From assembly GCA_910577285.1 (NCBI GenBank), contig CAJTLO010000001.1:25192-89191 (forward strand): a stretch of DNA of 64,000 nucleotides, written 5' to 3'. The DNA comes from an uncultured Rikenellaceae bacterium (GTDB lineage: Bacteria; Bacteroidota; Bacteroidia; Bacteroidales; Rikenellaceae). The notes under the pieces were generated by a model. The model saw only the letters and a program-made list of their open reading frames with translations. It ran no database searches and was not told the DNA's origin. How positions within the stretch are numbered: the stretch's first letter is position 1; each line of letters starts with the position of its first letter. Position numbers and translations under genes: made by a program. Below are positions 7,062 to 16,800 of the stretch, piece after piece.

Positions 7062-7999
7062 ACGGAAAGGAGATGAATACGACGGTGTGCGCTCCCGACT
7101 TGTCGGTGGAGCTGAGCGGGCTGCGGCTCGACAATCCGGTGATCCCCGCGAGCGGGACCTTCGGCTTCGGCGCCGAGTTCGCCGAATTCTATGACCTGGA
7201 CATCCTCGGTTCGTTCTCTTTCAAGGGGACGACGCGGGAGGCCCGTTTCGGCAATCCCACGCCCCGCATCGCGGAGTGCCGCGAGGGGATGATCAATGCC
7301 GTGGGGCTCCAGAATCCCGGCGTGGAGGCCGTGATCGGCGAGGAGCTGCCGCGCATCGCGCGGATCTTCCACAAACCCGTGGTGGCCAACATCAGCGGTT
7401 TCTCGGTGGAGGACTACGCCTACTGCTGCGAGCGGATGGATGCGCAGGAGCAGGTGGGCATCATCGAGGTGAACATCAGTTGCCCCAACGTGAAACACGG
7501 CGGGATGAGTTTCGGCACCGTGCCCGAGAGCGCCTACGAGGTGACCCGGGCCGTGAAAGCCGTGACCACCAAGCCCGTCTACATGAAGCTGAGTCCCAAC
7601 GTGACCGACATCGTGTCGATCGCCAAGGCGTGCGAGGAGGGCGGTGCCGACGGACTGACGCTGATCAATACGCTGCTGGGCATGCGCATCGACCTGCGCA
7701 CGCGCCGGCCCGTCATCGCCAACACCATGGGCGGTTTCTCGGGGCCGGCCATCTTCCCGGTGGCGTTGCGCATGGTGTACCAGGTGGCCAGGGCGTGCCG
7801 GATTCCGGTGATGGGGTGCGGCGGCGTGGCCACGGCCCGCGATGTGATCGAGATGATGATGGCCGGTGCCACGGCGGTGCAGGTGGGAGCCGAGAACCTG
7901 CGCAATCCGTATGCCTGCAAGGAGATCGTCGAGGCGCTTCCGGCCGAAATGGAGCGGCTCGGGATAAGCCGTCTGCGGGACATCATCGGCGTGGCCTGA
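7058..7999 (+). CDS. pyrD: Dihydroorotate dehydrogenase, catalytic subunit (class 1B)
   Basis: Oxidises dihydroorotate to orotate using FMN. 313 residues from the ATG at 7058, which overlaps the pyrK stop by 4 bases; a second in-frame ATG at 7073 is the alternative. The active-site segment EVNISCPNVKHGG carries the class 1 catalytic Cys, and the C-terminal MGCGGVATARDVIEMMMAGATAVQVG is the FMN phosphate-binding region. Pairing with pyrK defines an NAD-dependent, cytosolic class 1B enzyme rather than a quinone-linked class 2 enzyme. Confidence 0.95.
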   Translation: MNGKEMNTTVCAPDLSVELSGLRLDNPVIPASGTFGFGAEFAEFYDLDILGSFSFKGTTREARFGNPTPRIAECREGMINAVGLQNPGVEAVIGEELPRIARIFHKPVVANISGFSVEDYAYCCERMDAQEQVGIIEVNISCPNVKHGGMSFGTVPESAYEVTRAVKAVTTKPVYMKLSPNVTDIVSIAKACEEGGADGLTLINTLLGMRIDLRTRRPVIANTMGGFSGPAIFPVALRMVYQVARACRIPVMGCGGVATARDVIEMMMAGATAVQVGAENLRNPYACKEIVEALPAEMERLGISRLRDIIGVA

Positions 8000-8116
8000 G
8001 GGGCGCGGCACGCGGCGGAAGCGGGGCGGACGGAGGGAAGACCGACCGTCGCCCTCCGGGGCGCGTGTCCCGGTGGACGAGAGAAAGAAAATAATCGATA
8101 GCAATAGAAGATAGCA

Positions 8117-8818
8117 ATGGCAAAAGACGTGATCATCGCGTGCGACTTTCCGAGCGCGAAGGAGACTTTCAGGTTTCTCGACCTTTTTACGCAGGAGAAG
8201 CCTTTTCTGAAGATAGGCATGGAACTGTTCTATGCGGAGGGCCCCGCGATCGTGAAGGAGATCAAACGGCGCGGACACAGGATTTTCCTCGACCTCAAGC
8301 TGCACGACATTCCCAATACGGTGAAGCAGGCGATGTCGGTGCTCGCGCAGTTGGATGTGGACATGACCAACGTGCATGCCGCCGGTACGATCGACATGAT
8401 GCGTGCGGCGGTGGAGGGCCTCACCCGGGCGGACGGTACGCGTCCGCTGCTCATCGCCGTGACGCAGCTCACCTCCACCAGCGAGGAGCGCATGCAGCGC
8501 GAACTGCTGATCCAGGCCCCCATCAACGACACCATCGTGCAGTATGCCCGCAACGCCAGGGAGGCGGGGCTCGACGGCGTGGTGTGCTCGCCGCTGGAGG
8601 CAGGTATGGTGAAGGAGGCGTGCGGAAGCGATTTCGTGACCGTGACGCCGGGCGTTCGTTTCGCCGACGGCGCGAAGGGCGACCAGGTGCGGGTGACGAC
8701 CCCGGCCCGTGCGGCGGAGATAGGCACCGACTACATCGTGGTGGGGCGTCCCATCACGGAGGCCGCCGACCCGGTGGGAGCTTACCGCCGCTGTGTGAAA
8801 GAGTTCATGATGCAGTAG
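8117..8818 (+). CDS. pyrF: Orotidine-5'-phosphate decarboxylase
   Basis: Converts OMP to UMP. 233 residues, the size of the short (type 1) family. The FLDLKLHDIPNT segment contains the D-x-K-x-x-D catalytic tetrad residues, and VTPGVRFADGAKGDQ and DYIVVGRPI form the phosphate-binding loops. Located 117 bases after pyrD and 48 before pyrE. Confidence 0.95.
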   Translation: MAKDVIIACDFPSAKETFRFLDLFTQEKPFLKIGMELFYAEGPAIVKEIKRRGHRIFLDLKLHDIPNTVKQAMSVLAQLDVDMTNVHAAGTIDMMRAAVEGLTRADGTRPLLIAVTQLTSTSEERMQRELLIQAPINDTIVQYARNAREAGLDGVVCSPLEAGMVKEACGSDFVTVTPGVRFADGAKGDQVRVTTPARAAEIGTDYIVVGRPITEAADPVGAYRRCVKEFMMQ

Positions 8819-8866
8819 GCGGACGAACGAATAACCCGACTTCAATAATTAAAAAACCGACATACG

Positions 8867-9586
8867 ATGGATTTGGCTTTGGAAATGGACAGAAAGAGTG
8901 CCGGATGCTGCTGCGGCAAAACCGGCGGAGCCGTTGAACTGAAAGAACTTGAAAGGCTGATAGCCAAGGACCTCCTTTCGATAGGGGCGGTATTCCTCAG
9001 GCCGGAGCAGCCCTTTACCTGGGCGAGCGGGATCAAGAGCCCGATCTACTGCGACAACCGGTTGACGCTCACGGCTCCCCGGGTGCGCGACAACATCGAG
9101 GCGGGGTTGGCCCGCGTGGTGAAGGAGCTCTATCCCGAATGCGAGGTGCTGATGGGTACCAGCACCGCCGGCATCGCGCATGCGGCCATTACGGCCACGC
9201 TGCTCGACCTGCCGATGGGATACGTGCGCGGCAGCGCCAAGGACCACGGCCGTACGAACCGCATAGAAGGTCGCCTGGAGAAGGGCCAGAAGGTGGTGGT
9301 CATCGAGGACCTCATCTCCACGGGCGACAGCTGCATCGAGGTGGTGAAGGCGCTTCGTGAGGCGGGAGCCGAGGTGCTCGGTATAGCGAGCATATTCACT
9401 TACGGCATGCAGACCGGTCTCGACCATCTGCGCGAAGCGGAGGTGCGCAACCACAGCCTCTCGAACTTCGACACGCTTGTCGAGGTGGCTGCCGAACAGG
9501 GATACATACGTCCGGAAGATATCGAACGTCTGAGGGCCTTTCGTGCGAATCCGCGGGACGAGTCGTGGATCACGGCTTCGCGTTAG
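8867..9586 (+). CDS. pyrE: Orotate phosphoribosyltransferase with a Cys-rich N-terminal extension
   Basis: Forms OMP from orotate and PRPP. 239 residues; the PRPP loop is VVVIEDLISTGDS and the orotate site includes WASGIKSPIYCDNR. Family members are usually ~205-215 residues. Here ~25 extra N-terminal residues (MDLALEMDRK, then AGCCCGKTGG) precede the first conserved helix ELERLIAKDLL. No in-frame ATG, GTG or TTG is obvious closer to the conserved part, so the extension is probably translated. Its role is unknown. Confidence 0.93.
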   Translation: MDLALEMDRKSAGCCCGKTGGAVELKELERLIAKDLLSIGAVFLRPEQPFTWASGIKSPIYCDNRLTLTAPRVRDNIEAGLARVVKELYPECEVLMGTSTAGIAHAAITATLLDLPMGYVRGSAKDHGRTNRIEGRLEKGQKVVVIEDLISTGDSCIEVVKALREAGAEVLGIASIFTYGMQTGLDHLREAEVRNHSLSNFDTLVEVAAEQGYIRPEDIERLRAFRANPRDESWITASR

Positions 9587-9685
9587 CCCCAGCCGCGGCA
9601 GAAGGGCCGCCGCGGGCCGCCGGCGCACGGGCGGAAGGGAAAAAGAGAACAACAGTTACCATAACATATATAAAACAGGTTTATT

Positions 9686-10771
9686 ATGCATCATCTTATC
9701 GACATCACCGACCTGAGCATGCAGGAACTGCAGGAGATCATCGATCTCGCGCTCGACATCATCGCCGACCGTCCGGCTTACACTGAAAGATGCAAGAACA
9801 AGACGCTGGCCACCCTCTTCTACGAACCCAGTACGCGCACCCGCCTCAGCTTCGAGGCTGCCATGCTCGAACTCGGCGGTAATGTTCTCGGATTCTCGGA
9901 TGCAAGCACCTCTTCGGTAACGAAAGGTGAGTCGCTTGCCGATACCATAATGACCATCAATAAGTTCGCCGATATCATCGCCATGCGCCATCCCAAAGAC
10001 GGCGCTCCGCTGGTGGCTTCGCGCGTGACCGACATACCGATCATCAACGGCGGCGACGGCTCGCACTGCCATCCCACCCAGACGCTCGCCGACCTGCTCA
10101 CCATCAAGCGCGAAATGCGTCGGCTGGACAACCTCGTGATCGGTATGTGCGGCGACCTCAAATTCGGACGTACGGTACACTCGCTTACCAAGGCCATGAT
10201 GCGTTACGACAACATCCGTTTCGTGATGATCTCGCCCGAGGAGCTGAAGATGCCGGAACACGTGCTCGAGGAGCTGCGCGAGGCGGGCATTCCCTACACC
10301 GAGGTGAGGGATATGGAGAGCGTGATGCCGGAACTCGACATCCTCTACATGACGCGCGTACAGCGGGAGCGTTTCGACGACCCGGCCGTGTACGAGGCGC
10401 TGAAGGATACCTATATCCTCGATGCGGAGAAGATGAAGCTGGCCAAGAAGAACATGGCCGTGCTGCATCCGCTGCCCCGCGTGAACGAAATCGCCGTAGA
10501 GGTGGACAAAGACCCGCGTGCGGCCTATTTCCGCGAGGTGGAGAACGGCAAATTCATGCGTATGGCCCTTATCTGCAAATTGTTCGAGTGGGAGAACAGG
10601 CGGATGGAGAACCCGCAGCTGGCCGGCGTGGAGGAGAACCCCGCAGGCGTGAGGTGCTCCAACAAGCGCTGCATCAGCAACTCGGAGAATGTGCCGCAGC
10701 TGCTTCGGCCGGTAGAGGGCGAATCGGGTACGTACCGTTGCGCCTACTGCGAGACCCTCGTCAGGAAATAA
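9686..10771 (+). CDS. pyrB: Aspartate carbamoyltransferase fused to a PyrI-type zinc domain
   Basis: Condenses carbamoyl phosphate with aspartate, the committed pyrimidine step. Residues ~1-307 are the catalytic chain: FYEPSTRTRLSFE (carbamoyl-phosphate loop), GDGSHCHPTQTLADL and HPLPRVNEI. Residues ~308-361 form a zinc-ribbon with Cys324-x4-Cys329-x22-Cys352-x2-Cys355, the arrangement of the C-terminal zinc domain of the regulatory chain PyrI (C-x4-C-x22/23-C-x2-C), including SNSENV after the second Cys. The N-terminal allosteric nucleotide-binding half of PyrI is absent, and no separate pyrI is in the window. CTP/ATP feedback through PyrI is therefore not expected. Last gene of the operon; a 15-bp terminator follows. 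Confidence 0.95.
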   Translation: MHHLIDITDLSMQELQEIIDLALDIIADRPAYTERCKNKTLATLFYEPSTRTRLSFEAAMLELGGNVLGFSDASTSSVTKGESLADTIMTINKFADIIAMRHPKDGAPLVASRVTDIPIINGGDGSHCHPTQTLADLLTIKREMRRLDNLVIGMCGDLKFGRTVHSLTKAMMRYDNIRFVMISPEELKMPEHVLEELREAGIPYTEVRDMESVMPELDILYMTRVQRERFDDPAVYEALKDTYILDAEKMKLAKKNMAVLHPLPRVNEIAVEVDKDPRAAYFREVENGKFMRMALICKLFEWENRRMENPQLAGVEENPAGVRCSNKRCISNSENVPQLLRPVEGESGTYRCAYCETLVRK

Positions 10772-10797
10772 CGGAATCCCTCATTTCCGAATCGGAT

Positions 10798-10840
10798 GTT
10801 CGTCCGGGAAGCGTCGCTTCCCGGACGAACGACGTTTTAT
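10798..10840 (+). terminator. Terminator of the pyrimidine operon
   Basis: Perfect 15-bp stem (10798-10812 with 10816-10830, loop GTC) 27 bases after the pyrB stop, followed by GACGTTTTAT. Confidence 0.85.
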
Positions 10841-10975
10841 CCGGTACCATCCGGCGAGTGCCGGGGGATTCGGCGGGCGGCGTTCGTCGGCGGGCGATCG
10901 GCGCACGATTCTCTTTTCAACACCGCAACCGGCTGCTTTTCCGCGATACCGACTCCGAAGGAGCCGTAGAAACCG

Positions 10976-11008
10976 CGACCGGGCAGGTCTTGGTCGGAGC
11001 GTTTTTTT
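10976..11008 (+). terminator. Possible second terminator or attenuator upstream of the truncated lipoprotein
   Basis: CGACC (10976-10980) pairs with GGTCG (10992-10996), and a run of seven T lies at 11002-11008. The stem is short. It could trap read-through from the pyr operon. Low confidence. Confidence 0.3.
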
Positions 11009-11082
11009 CGGTGTCGTATATATTGTTGGTATTCATGAGAAAAGCGTGTACTTTTCGCATCCACTATAAAATTTGGTAGCGT

Positions 11083-11931
11083 ATGAAGATCTGGAGGTTG
11101 GTTCCGCTCTGTCTGTCGGTGGTATCGCTGGCCGCGTGCAAACGGATAGAGGAGTGGTTGGATAAGGATAAAGGTGGCGTGACGCCGCCCGAAATAACGG
11201 TCGTGGCCGTAACCGATGCCATGGCTTACGTGGAGGTAGGGGTTTACGACGAGGAGGCCGATGCCGAGGTGGGCATCTGCTGGGCCACCCATCCGTCGCC
11301 GGATACCACCGGGCAGACGATGCCGCTGCACTGGGCGGCGGGCAAGTCCGCCGAGATTCACGGTCTCGCTCCCGAAACGAAATATTATGCCCGCAGCTAT
11401 GCGGTCGGGAGCGCCGGGAAGACGGCTTTCGGCAGGGAGGTGGAGTTTTCCACCGACCGTCAGCGCCCCAAGGTGGAAGTGGTGGCGTGCGAGGTGTACG
11501 ACCAGTCGGCGGAGGTCGCTTGCCGTGCGTGGGGTCCGCGTATTGAGTGTGTGGGCGTATGTTGGAACACCGGCGGTTTCCCTACCACCGAAGACGGGGA
11601 GTTTGCGGATTGCACGTACGATGCGGAGCAGGAGCTCTGGCGTGTGATCGTAATCGGCCTGGAGGAGTCGAGGAGCTATTATCTCAGAGGGTATGTACGG
11701 ACGGACGACGGCTATACCTACTTTTCCGACGACCAGTTCGATTTCCGGACGGAGGAGGTGTATGCTCCCTCCATGTGGATCGATGGGCCCGTCGCGCGGG
11801 AGGATACCTATGCCGATGTTATTTATCATGTGAACGAGACGGGGATCATCCGCCGCGGACTGTGTTGGGGAACCGAACCGGAACCTACCGTGGAGGGGGC
11901 GACGACCGACGACGGTTCGGGAGGAGCGTGA
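11083..11931 (+). CDS. Repeat lipoprotein, probably 3'-truncated
   Basis: 282 residues. Signal peptide with lipobox LAAC (Cys19), so outer-membrane anchored. The body holds beta-sandwich (FN3-like) repeats marked by the recurring strand G-[IVL]-C-W-x-T: GICWATHPSPDTT, GVCWNTGGFPTT and GLCWGTEPEPT, with YYARSYAVG and YYLRGYVRTDDG as matching late strands of repeats 1 and 2. The third repeat stops 13 residues after its GLCWGTEPEPT strand, in GATTDDGSGGA, where full repeats continue for another ~50 residues including the late Y-Y-x-R strand. The 3' end therefore looks lost. No remnant of the missing part is visible in the next 300 bases. Function unknown; it separates the pyr and pur operons. 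Confidence 0.7.
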   Translation: MKIWRLVPLCLSVVSLAACKRIEEWLDKDKGGVTPPEITVVAVTDAMAYVEVGVYDEEADAEVGICWATHPSPDTTGQTMPLHWAAGKSAEIHGLAPETKYYARSYAVGSAGKTAFGREVEFSTDRQRPKVEVVACEVYDQSAEVACRAWGPRIECVGVCWNTGGFPTTEDGEFADCTYDAEQELWRVIVIGLEESRSYYLRGYVRTDDGYTYFSDDQFDFRTEEVYAPSMWIDGPVAREDTYADVIYHVNETGIIRRGLCWGTEPEPTVEGATTDDGSGGA

Positions 11932-11946
11932 AAAAAGAGGACTTCA

Positions 11947-11976
11947 TTGTTTTTCTGGTAAAAAGTATTATCTTTA
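11947..11976 (+). promoter_or_regulatory. Probable promoter of the purine operon
   Basis: TTG (11947-11949), 19 bases, then TATCTTTA (11969-11976), one mismatch from TAnnTTTG. This predicts a ~255-base leader before purE. Confidence 0.5.
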
Positions 11977-12241
11977 CGCCTTTAAAGAACGAATGGTGTT
12001 GGCCGCGGGGGCGGCAACAAAGGTTCCGGTGTTTTTTATGTCCGTAAAGACTCTTTTGGTATCCGTACGACAAGGGTCGTACTTTCGTTATTTTCGGTCG
12101 GGGCGTCCGGCCGGGTGTGCGGGAGGGTGCCGGAATCGTACGGAAAGTGCCGCAACTCCCCGGGTGGAATAAAGCCGCTATGACATGGTCGTGTTGTAGC
12201 GGTTTGTCATTAGAACGTGTTTTTTTAACGATACAGGAGAT
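11977..12241 (+). promoter_or_regulatory. Long structured leader upstream of purE
   Basis: This gene-free interval contains a 7-bp hairpin (12065-12071 with 12076-12082) followed by the T-rich TTTCGTTATTTT, then a GC-rich block rich in GGG/CCC tracts to about 12165. A CCGCTA/TAGCGG pair lies at about 12175-12202, and AGGAG sits before the purE ATG. The hairpin with T-rich tail could end transcription early. I cannot match it to a known riboswitch with confidence. Confidence 0.35.
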
Positions 12242-12715
12242 ATGGTAAAGGTAGGAGTCATCATGGGGTCGGTGAGCGACTGGGAGGTGATGTCGGCTGC
12301 GGCGGATACCCTCGCCGAGTTCGGCGTCGTTTACGAGAAGAAAATCGTCAGTGCGCACCGTACGCCCGATCTGCTGTCCGAATACGCCAAGACGGCCAAA
12401 TCCCGCGGGATAGAGGTCATCATCGCCGGTGCCGGAGGCGCGGCGCATCTGCCCGGCATGGTCGCTTCGATGACCACGTTGCCGGTGGTGGGAGTGCCGG
12501 TGAAGTCGAAGGCGCTGAACGGGCTGGACTCCCTGCTTTCCATCGTACAGATGCCTGCGGGCGTTCCCGTGGCGACGGTCGCCATCAACGGCGCGAAGAA
12601 TGCCGCGCTCGTGGCGGTGAGCATTCTCGCCCTGCACGACGAGGCGCTGGCGCTGGCGCTGGAGGATTTCCGCCGCCGTCAGACCAGGGCGGTGCTGGCC
12701 ACGGAGCTGGAGTAA
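12242..12715 (+). CDS. purE: N5-carboxyaminoimidazole ribonucleotide mutase
   Basis: 157 residues, class I PurE. It moves the carboxyl group of N5-CAIR to C4 to give CAIR in purine synthesis. Diagnostic motifs: GVIMGSVSDW (phosphate site), VSAHRTPD (catalytic His) and GAGGAAHLPGM. A good Shine-Dalgarno-like AGGAG sits 6-7 bases before the ATG. First gene of the pur operon; purK starts 23 bases later, as expected since PurK makes its substrate. Confidence 0.96.
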   Translation: MVKVGVIMGSVSDWEVMSAAADTLAEFGVVYEKKIVSAHRTPDLLSEYAKTAKSRGIEVIIAGAGGAAHLPGMVASMTTLPVVGVPVKSKALNGLDSLLSIVQMPAGVPVATVAINGAKNAALVAVSILALHDEALALALEDFRRRQTRAVLATELE

Positions 12716-12738
12716 CCATCAACCGATTTCAGAGAAGG

Positions 12739-13839
12739 GTGAAGACCATAGGAATCATAGGCGGAGGGCAGTTGGGCCTGATGATCGCCGAGCAGGCCGC
12801 CGGGCTGGGGGCGAGGACGATATGTCTCGATCCGTCGGCCGACGCACCCGCTTTCCGGGTGTGCGACGAACATATCGTGGCCGCTTTCGACGATGCCGCC
12901 GCGCTGGAGGAGCTGTGCCGCCGCAGCGATGCGGTGACGTACGAGTTCGAGAACGTGCCGGGAGAGATACTCATCCCTCTGGCCGAAAAGTATAATATCC
13001 CGCAGGGCTACCGTCCGCTTTTCGATTCGCAGGACAGAATCCGGGAGAAGACCAATGCCCGCGACAACGGGCTGCGCGTGCCGCGTTTCGCCGATGTCTG
13101 CGACCGCGAGTCGCTGATGAAGGGGATCTTCGAGGTGGGCTATCCGTGCGTCTTCAAGACCCGCACGCTGGGGTACGACGGCCACGGCCAGGTCGTGATC
13201 CGTACGCCGGAGGATATCGCCCGCACGGAACCCTACATGGGGACGCCTGCCATTCTGGAGGAGTTCGTGCCCTTCGACTACGAGGCGAGCATCGTCATGG
13301 TGAGCGACGGGCAGCGGATCGTGAGCTTTCCGATCGGGCGAAACATCCACCGCGAGGGCATCCTCGACCTATGCCTCGTGCCGGCTCCGCAGATGGACGA
13401 GGCCGTGCGTGCGAAGCTCGTCGAGCAGAGCGAAGCGTTCATGCGTCGCTGCGGCTATACGGGTATTCTGGCCATCGAGTATTTCGTGAAGGACGGGGAG
13501 ATCTATTTCAACGAGATGGCTCCGCGGCCCCACAACAGCGGTCATTATACCATCGAGGGGTGCACGACCAACCAGTTCCGCGAGCTGTGTCGTTACCTGC
13601 TGGGAGAGCCGTTGCAGGAGCCCCGTCTGGTGGCGCCGACGGTGATGAAGAACATCCTGGGCGAAGACCTTGCCGCCGCGCAGGCCGTGGCGCAGGAGGC
13701 CGGGCCGGAGGAGGGCGTCTACGTCCACCTTTACGGCAAGAGCGTCAGCAAGCCCAAGCGCAAGATGGGCCATATCACGTTCGTGGGCATGACCGCCGGG
13801 GAGTACGATGCCCGGTGGAGGGAGCGCTTCGTGCAGTAG
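12739..13839 (+). CDS. purK: N5-carboxyaminoimidazole ribonucleotide synthase
   Basis: ATP-grasp enzyme that carboxylates AIR with bicarbonate and ATP to N5-CAIR. 366 residues starting at GTG 12739; the start is supported by MKTIGIIGGGQLGLM, the N-terminal Rossmann-like motif that opens this family. ATP-grasp signatures include PCVFKTRTLGYDGHGQ and the metal site EYFVKDGEIYFNEMAPRPHNSGH. Confidence 0.95.
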   Translation: MKTIGIIGGGQLGLMIAEQAAGLGARTICLDPSADAPAFRVCDEHIVAAFDDAAALEELCRRSDAVTYEFENVPGEILIPLAEKYNIPQGYRPLFDSQDRIREKTNARDNGLRVPRFADVCDRESLMKGIFEVGYPCVFKTRTLGYDGHGQVVIRTPEDIARTEPYMGTPAILEEFVPFDYEASIVMVSDGQRIVSFPIGRNIHREGILDLCLVPAPQMDEAVRAKLVEQSEAFMRRCGYTGILAIEYFVKDGEIYFNEMAPRPHNSGHYTIEGCTTNQFRELCRYLLGEPLQEPRLVAPTVMKNILGEDLAAAQAVAQEAGPEEGVYVHLYGKSVSKPKRKMGHITFVGMTAGEYDARWRERFVQ

Positions 13840-13886
13840 CGCGGGCGTCGGTATTTTAATTGGGAACGGAGAAAACCGCAAGATAT

Positions 13887-16800
13887 ATGGAGAGTTACCG
13901 TATTTACGTAGAGAAGAAACCGGAGTTCAGGGTTGAGGCGCAGAGCCTTCAGGAGGAGTTGAACGGCAATCTGGGCCTTTCGCTCCGGGAGCTGCGTCTG
14001 CTGAACGTGTACGACCTGTTCGGCTTTACGCCCGAGCTGCTCGAAAAGAGCCGCTACGGCGTGTTCGGAGAGGTGGTTACCGACGTCGTGACGGATGCGT
14101 GCGACCTGACAGGCAAAAAATACCTCGCTGTGGAGTATCTGCCGGGGCAGTTCGACCAGCGGGCCGAGTCGGCCCGGGAATGCGTCATGCTGCTGGAACC
14201 CGAGGCGCGGGTGAAGATACGCAGCGCGAGGTTGCTGATCTTCGATCCGGACGTGACGGAGGCCGATATGGCCCGTATCCGGAAATATTATATCAACGGC
14301 GTGGAGTCGCGCGAGAAGAATCTCGCCGTGCTCGGCGCGGCGGAGAACGCCGAGGTGCGGCCTGTGCCGGTATTGGAGGGGTTCACCCGCATGGCCGAGG
14401 AGGAGCTGGCTCCCTACTGTAAGGCCAACGGCTTGGCGATGAACGCCGACGACCTGCGCGAGGTGGTGAATTATTTCCGCCGCGAGGGGCGCGATCCTTC
14501 CGAAACGGAACTTCGGATTCTGGACACCTACTGGAGCGACCACTGCCGCCACACCACCTTCACGACCGTACTGGAGGAGATCACCGTGGACGAGTCGTTC
14601 ATGAAGGGCGAGCTGGAGGAGTCGCTGGCTCTGTACCGCCGCATGCGCGAGGAGCTGGGGCGCGGCGCAAAGCCCGTCTGCCTGATGGACATGGCGACCA
14701 TCGGCGCCCGTTACCTGAAGAAGAAGGGGTTGCTCGACGATCAGGAGGTGAGTGAGGAGAACAATGCCTGCAGCATCTTCATCAATGTCGACGTGGACGG
14801 AGAATCCCAGAAGTGGCTGTTGCAGTTCAAGAACGAAACGCACAACCACCCGACCGAAATAGAACCCTTCGGAGGGGCCTCCACCTGTCTGGGCGGCGCC
14901 ATCCGCGACCCGCTTTCGGGCCGTGCGTATGTCTATCAGGCGATGCGCGTGACCGGTGCGGGCAACATCTACCAGCCCGTGGGCGAAACGCTCGAGGGGA
15001 AACTTCCGCAGCGGATCATTAGCACCAAGGCTGCGGCGGGCTATTCGAGCTACGGGAACCAGATCGGACTGGCGACCACCCATGTAAGGGAGATATACCA
15101 CGAGGATTATGTGGCCAAGCGTCTGGAGGTGGGCGCGGTCGTGGGCGCGGTGAAGGCGGAGAATGTCCGTCGCGAAACCCCTGTGCCGGGCGACATCGTG
15201 CTGCTGCTGGGCGGTCGGACGGGCCGCGACGGCGTGGGCGGTGCCACGGGTTCCTCGAAAGAACATAACGAACAGTCGCTCGAGCAGTGCGGCAGCGAGG
15301 TGCAGAAGGGCAACGCGCCCGAGGAGCGCAAGCTGCAACGGTTGTTCCGCAGGCCGGAGGTGACGCGTCTGATCAAGAAGTCGAACGACTTCGGTGCGGG
15401 CGGCGTCAGCGTAGCCATCGGCGAGCTGACCGACGGACTGGACATCTACCTCGACCGGGTGCCGACCAAGTACAGCGGCCTGAACTCCACGGAGCTTGCC
15501 ATCAGCGAGTCGCAGGAGCGCATCGCCGTGGTGGTCGAGCGGAAGGACCGCGAAGAGTTCGAACGTTACTGCGCCTCGGAGAATGTCGAGGTGACCTATG
15601 TGGCGGACGTGACCGACACGCGTCGGATGAGAATGTACAGCAGGGGTGAGCTCGTGGTGGATCTCTCCCGCGAATTCATAGACAGCGCAGGCGCCGAGCA
15701 TTATGCCCGGGCGGCGGTGGAGGGCGTCGAGCGCCGCGATCCGTTCCTGCGCGAGGTGCGCGGCGGAAGCGTCGCGGAGAAGATGCAGAGCCTCCTGTCG
15801 GACGACAACGTCGTGTCGCAGAAGGGGATGGTGGAGATGTTCGACTCCACGATAGGCGCCTCGACGGTGCTGATGCCCTACGGCGGCCGGACGCAGCAGA
15901 CCGAAACGCAGGTGTCCGTGCAGAAGATTCCCGTCGGGGAGGGCTATACCGATACGGCGAGCATCATGTCTTTCGGTTTCAATCCCTTCATCTCCAAATG
16001 GAGTCCTTATCACGGTGCTGCCTATGCCGTGGTGGAGGCGGTGTCGAAAGCGGTGGCTGCGGGCGCCCGTTTCGAGCGGATGCGTTTCTCCTACCAGGAG
16101 TATTTCGAGCGCATGACCGACGATCCGCATACGTGGGGCAAGCCGCTGGCGGCCCTGCTCGGCGCTCTGAAGATGCAGGAGGCGCTGGGCCTTCCCTCCA
16201 TCGGAGGCAAGGACTCCATGAGCGGAACATTCAAGGATATCGACGTGCCGCCCACGCTCATCGCGTTCGGCATCACGACGGTCGACGCGGGACGGGTGAT
16301 CAGCCCGGAATTCAAGGAGGCCGGTCATTGCATCTACCTCATCAAACACCTGCCGTTGCACAACTTCATGCCCGATACCGACGCCCTGAAGAAGAACTGG
16401 GAGTACGTGAGCGGACAGATCGCGGCGGGCAACATCGTTTCCGGATGGGCCGTCGGCTTCGGCGGCGTGGCGGAAGCCGTCGCCAAGATGTCGTTCGGCA
16501 ACCGGATAGGGGCCGACATCAAGGTGAACGAACAGGATCTCTTCGGGTTCGGGTACGGTTCCCTCGTGGTGGAGAGCCTCGGGGAGCTCGACTGGCCGGG
16601 GGCGGTGGCGCTCGGCCGGACCGTGGCGGAGGAGACAGTGACGGTCAATGGCGAACGGATGCCTGTCGACCTGCTGCTGGAGGCCAATACGGCGAAATTC
16701 ACTGCGGTATATCCCGACAGGGGAGCGACCGAACCGGCCCTCATGCAGGGTACGTCCGCTTCCGTCGTCTTCGAATATCCGGGTCCGGCCAAGGAGCATC

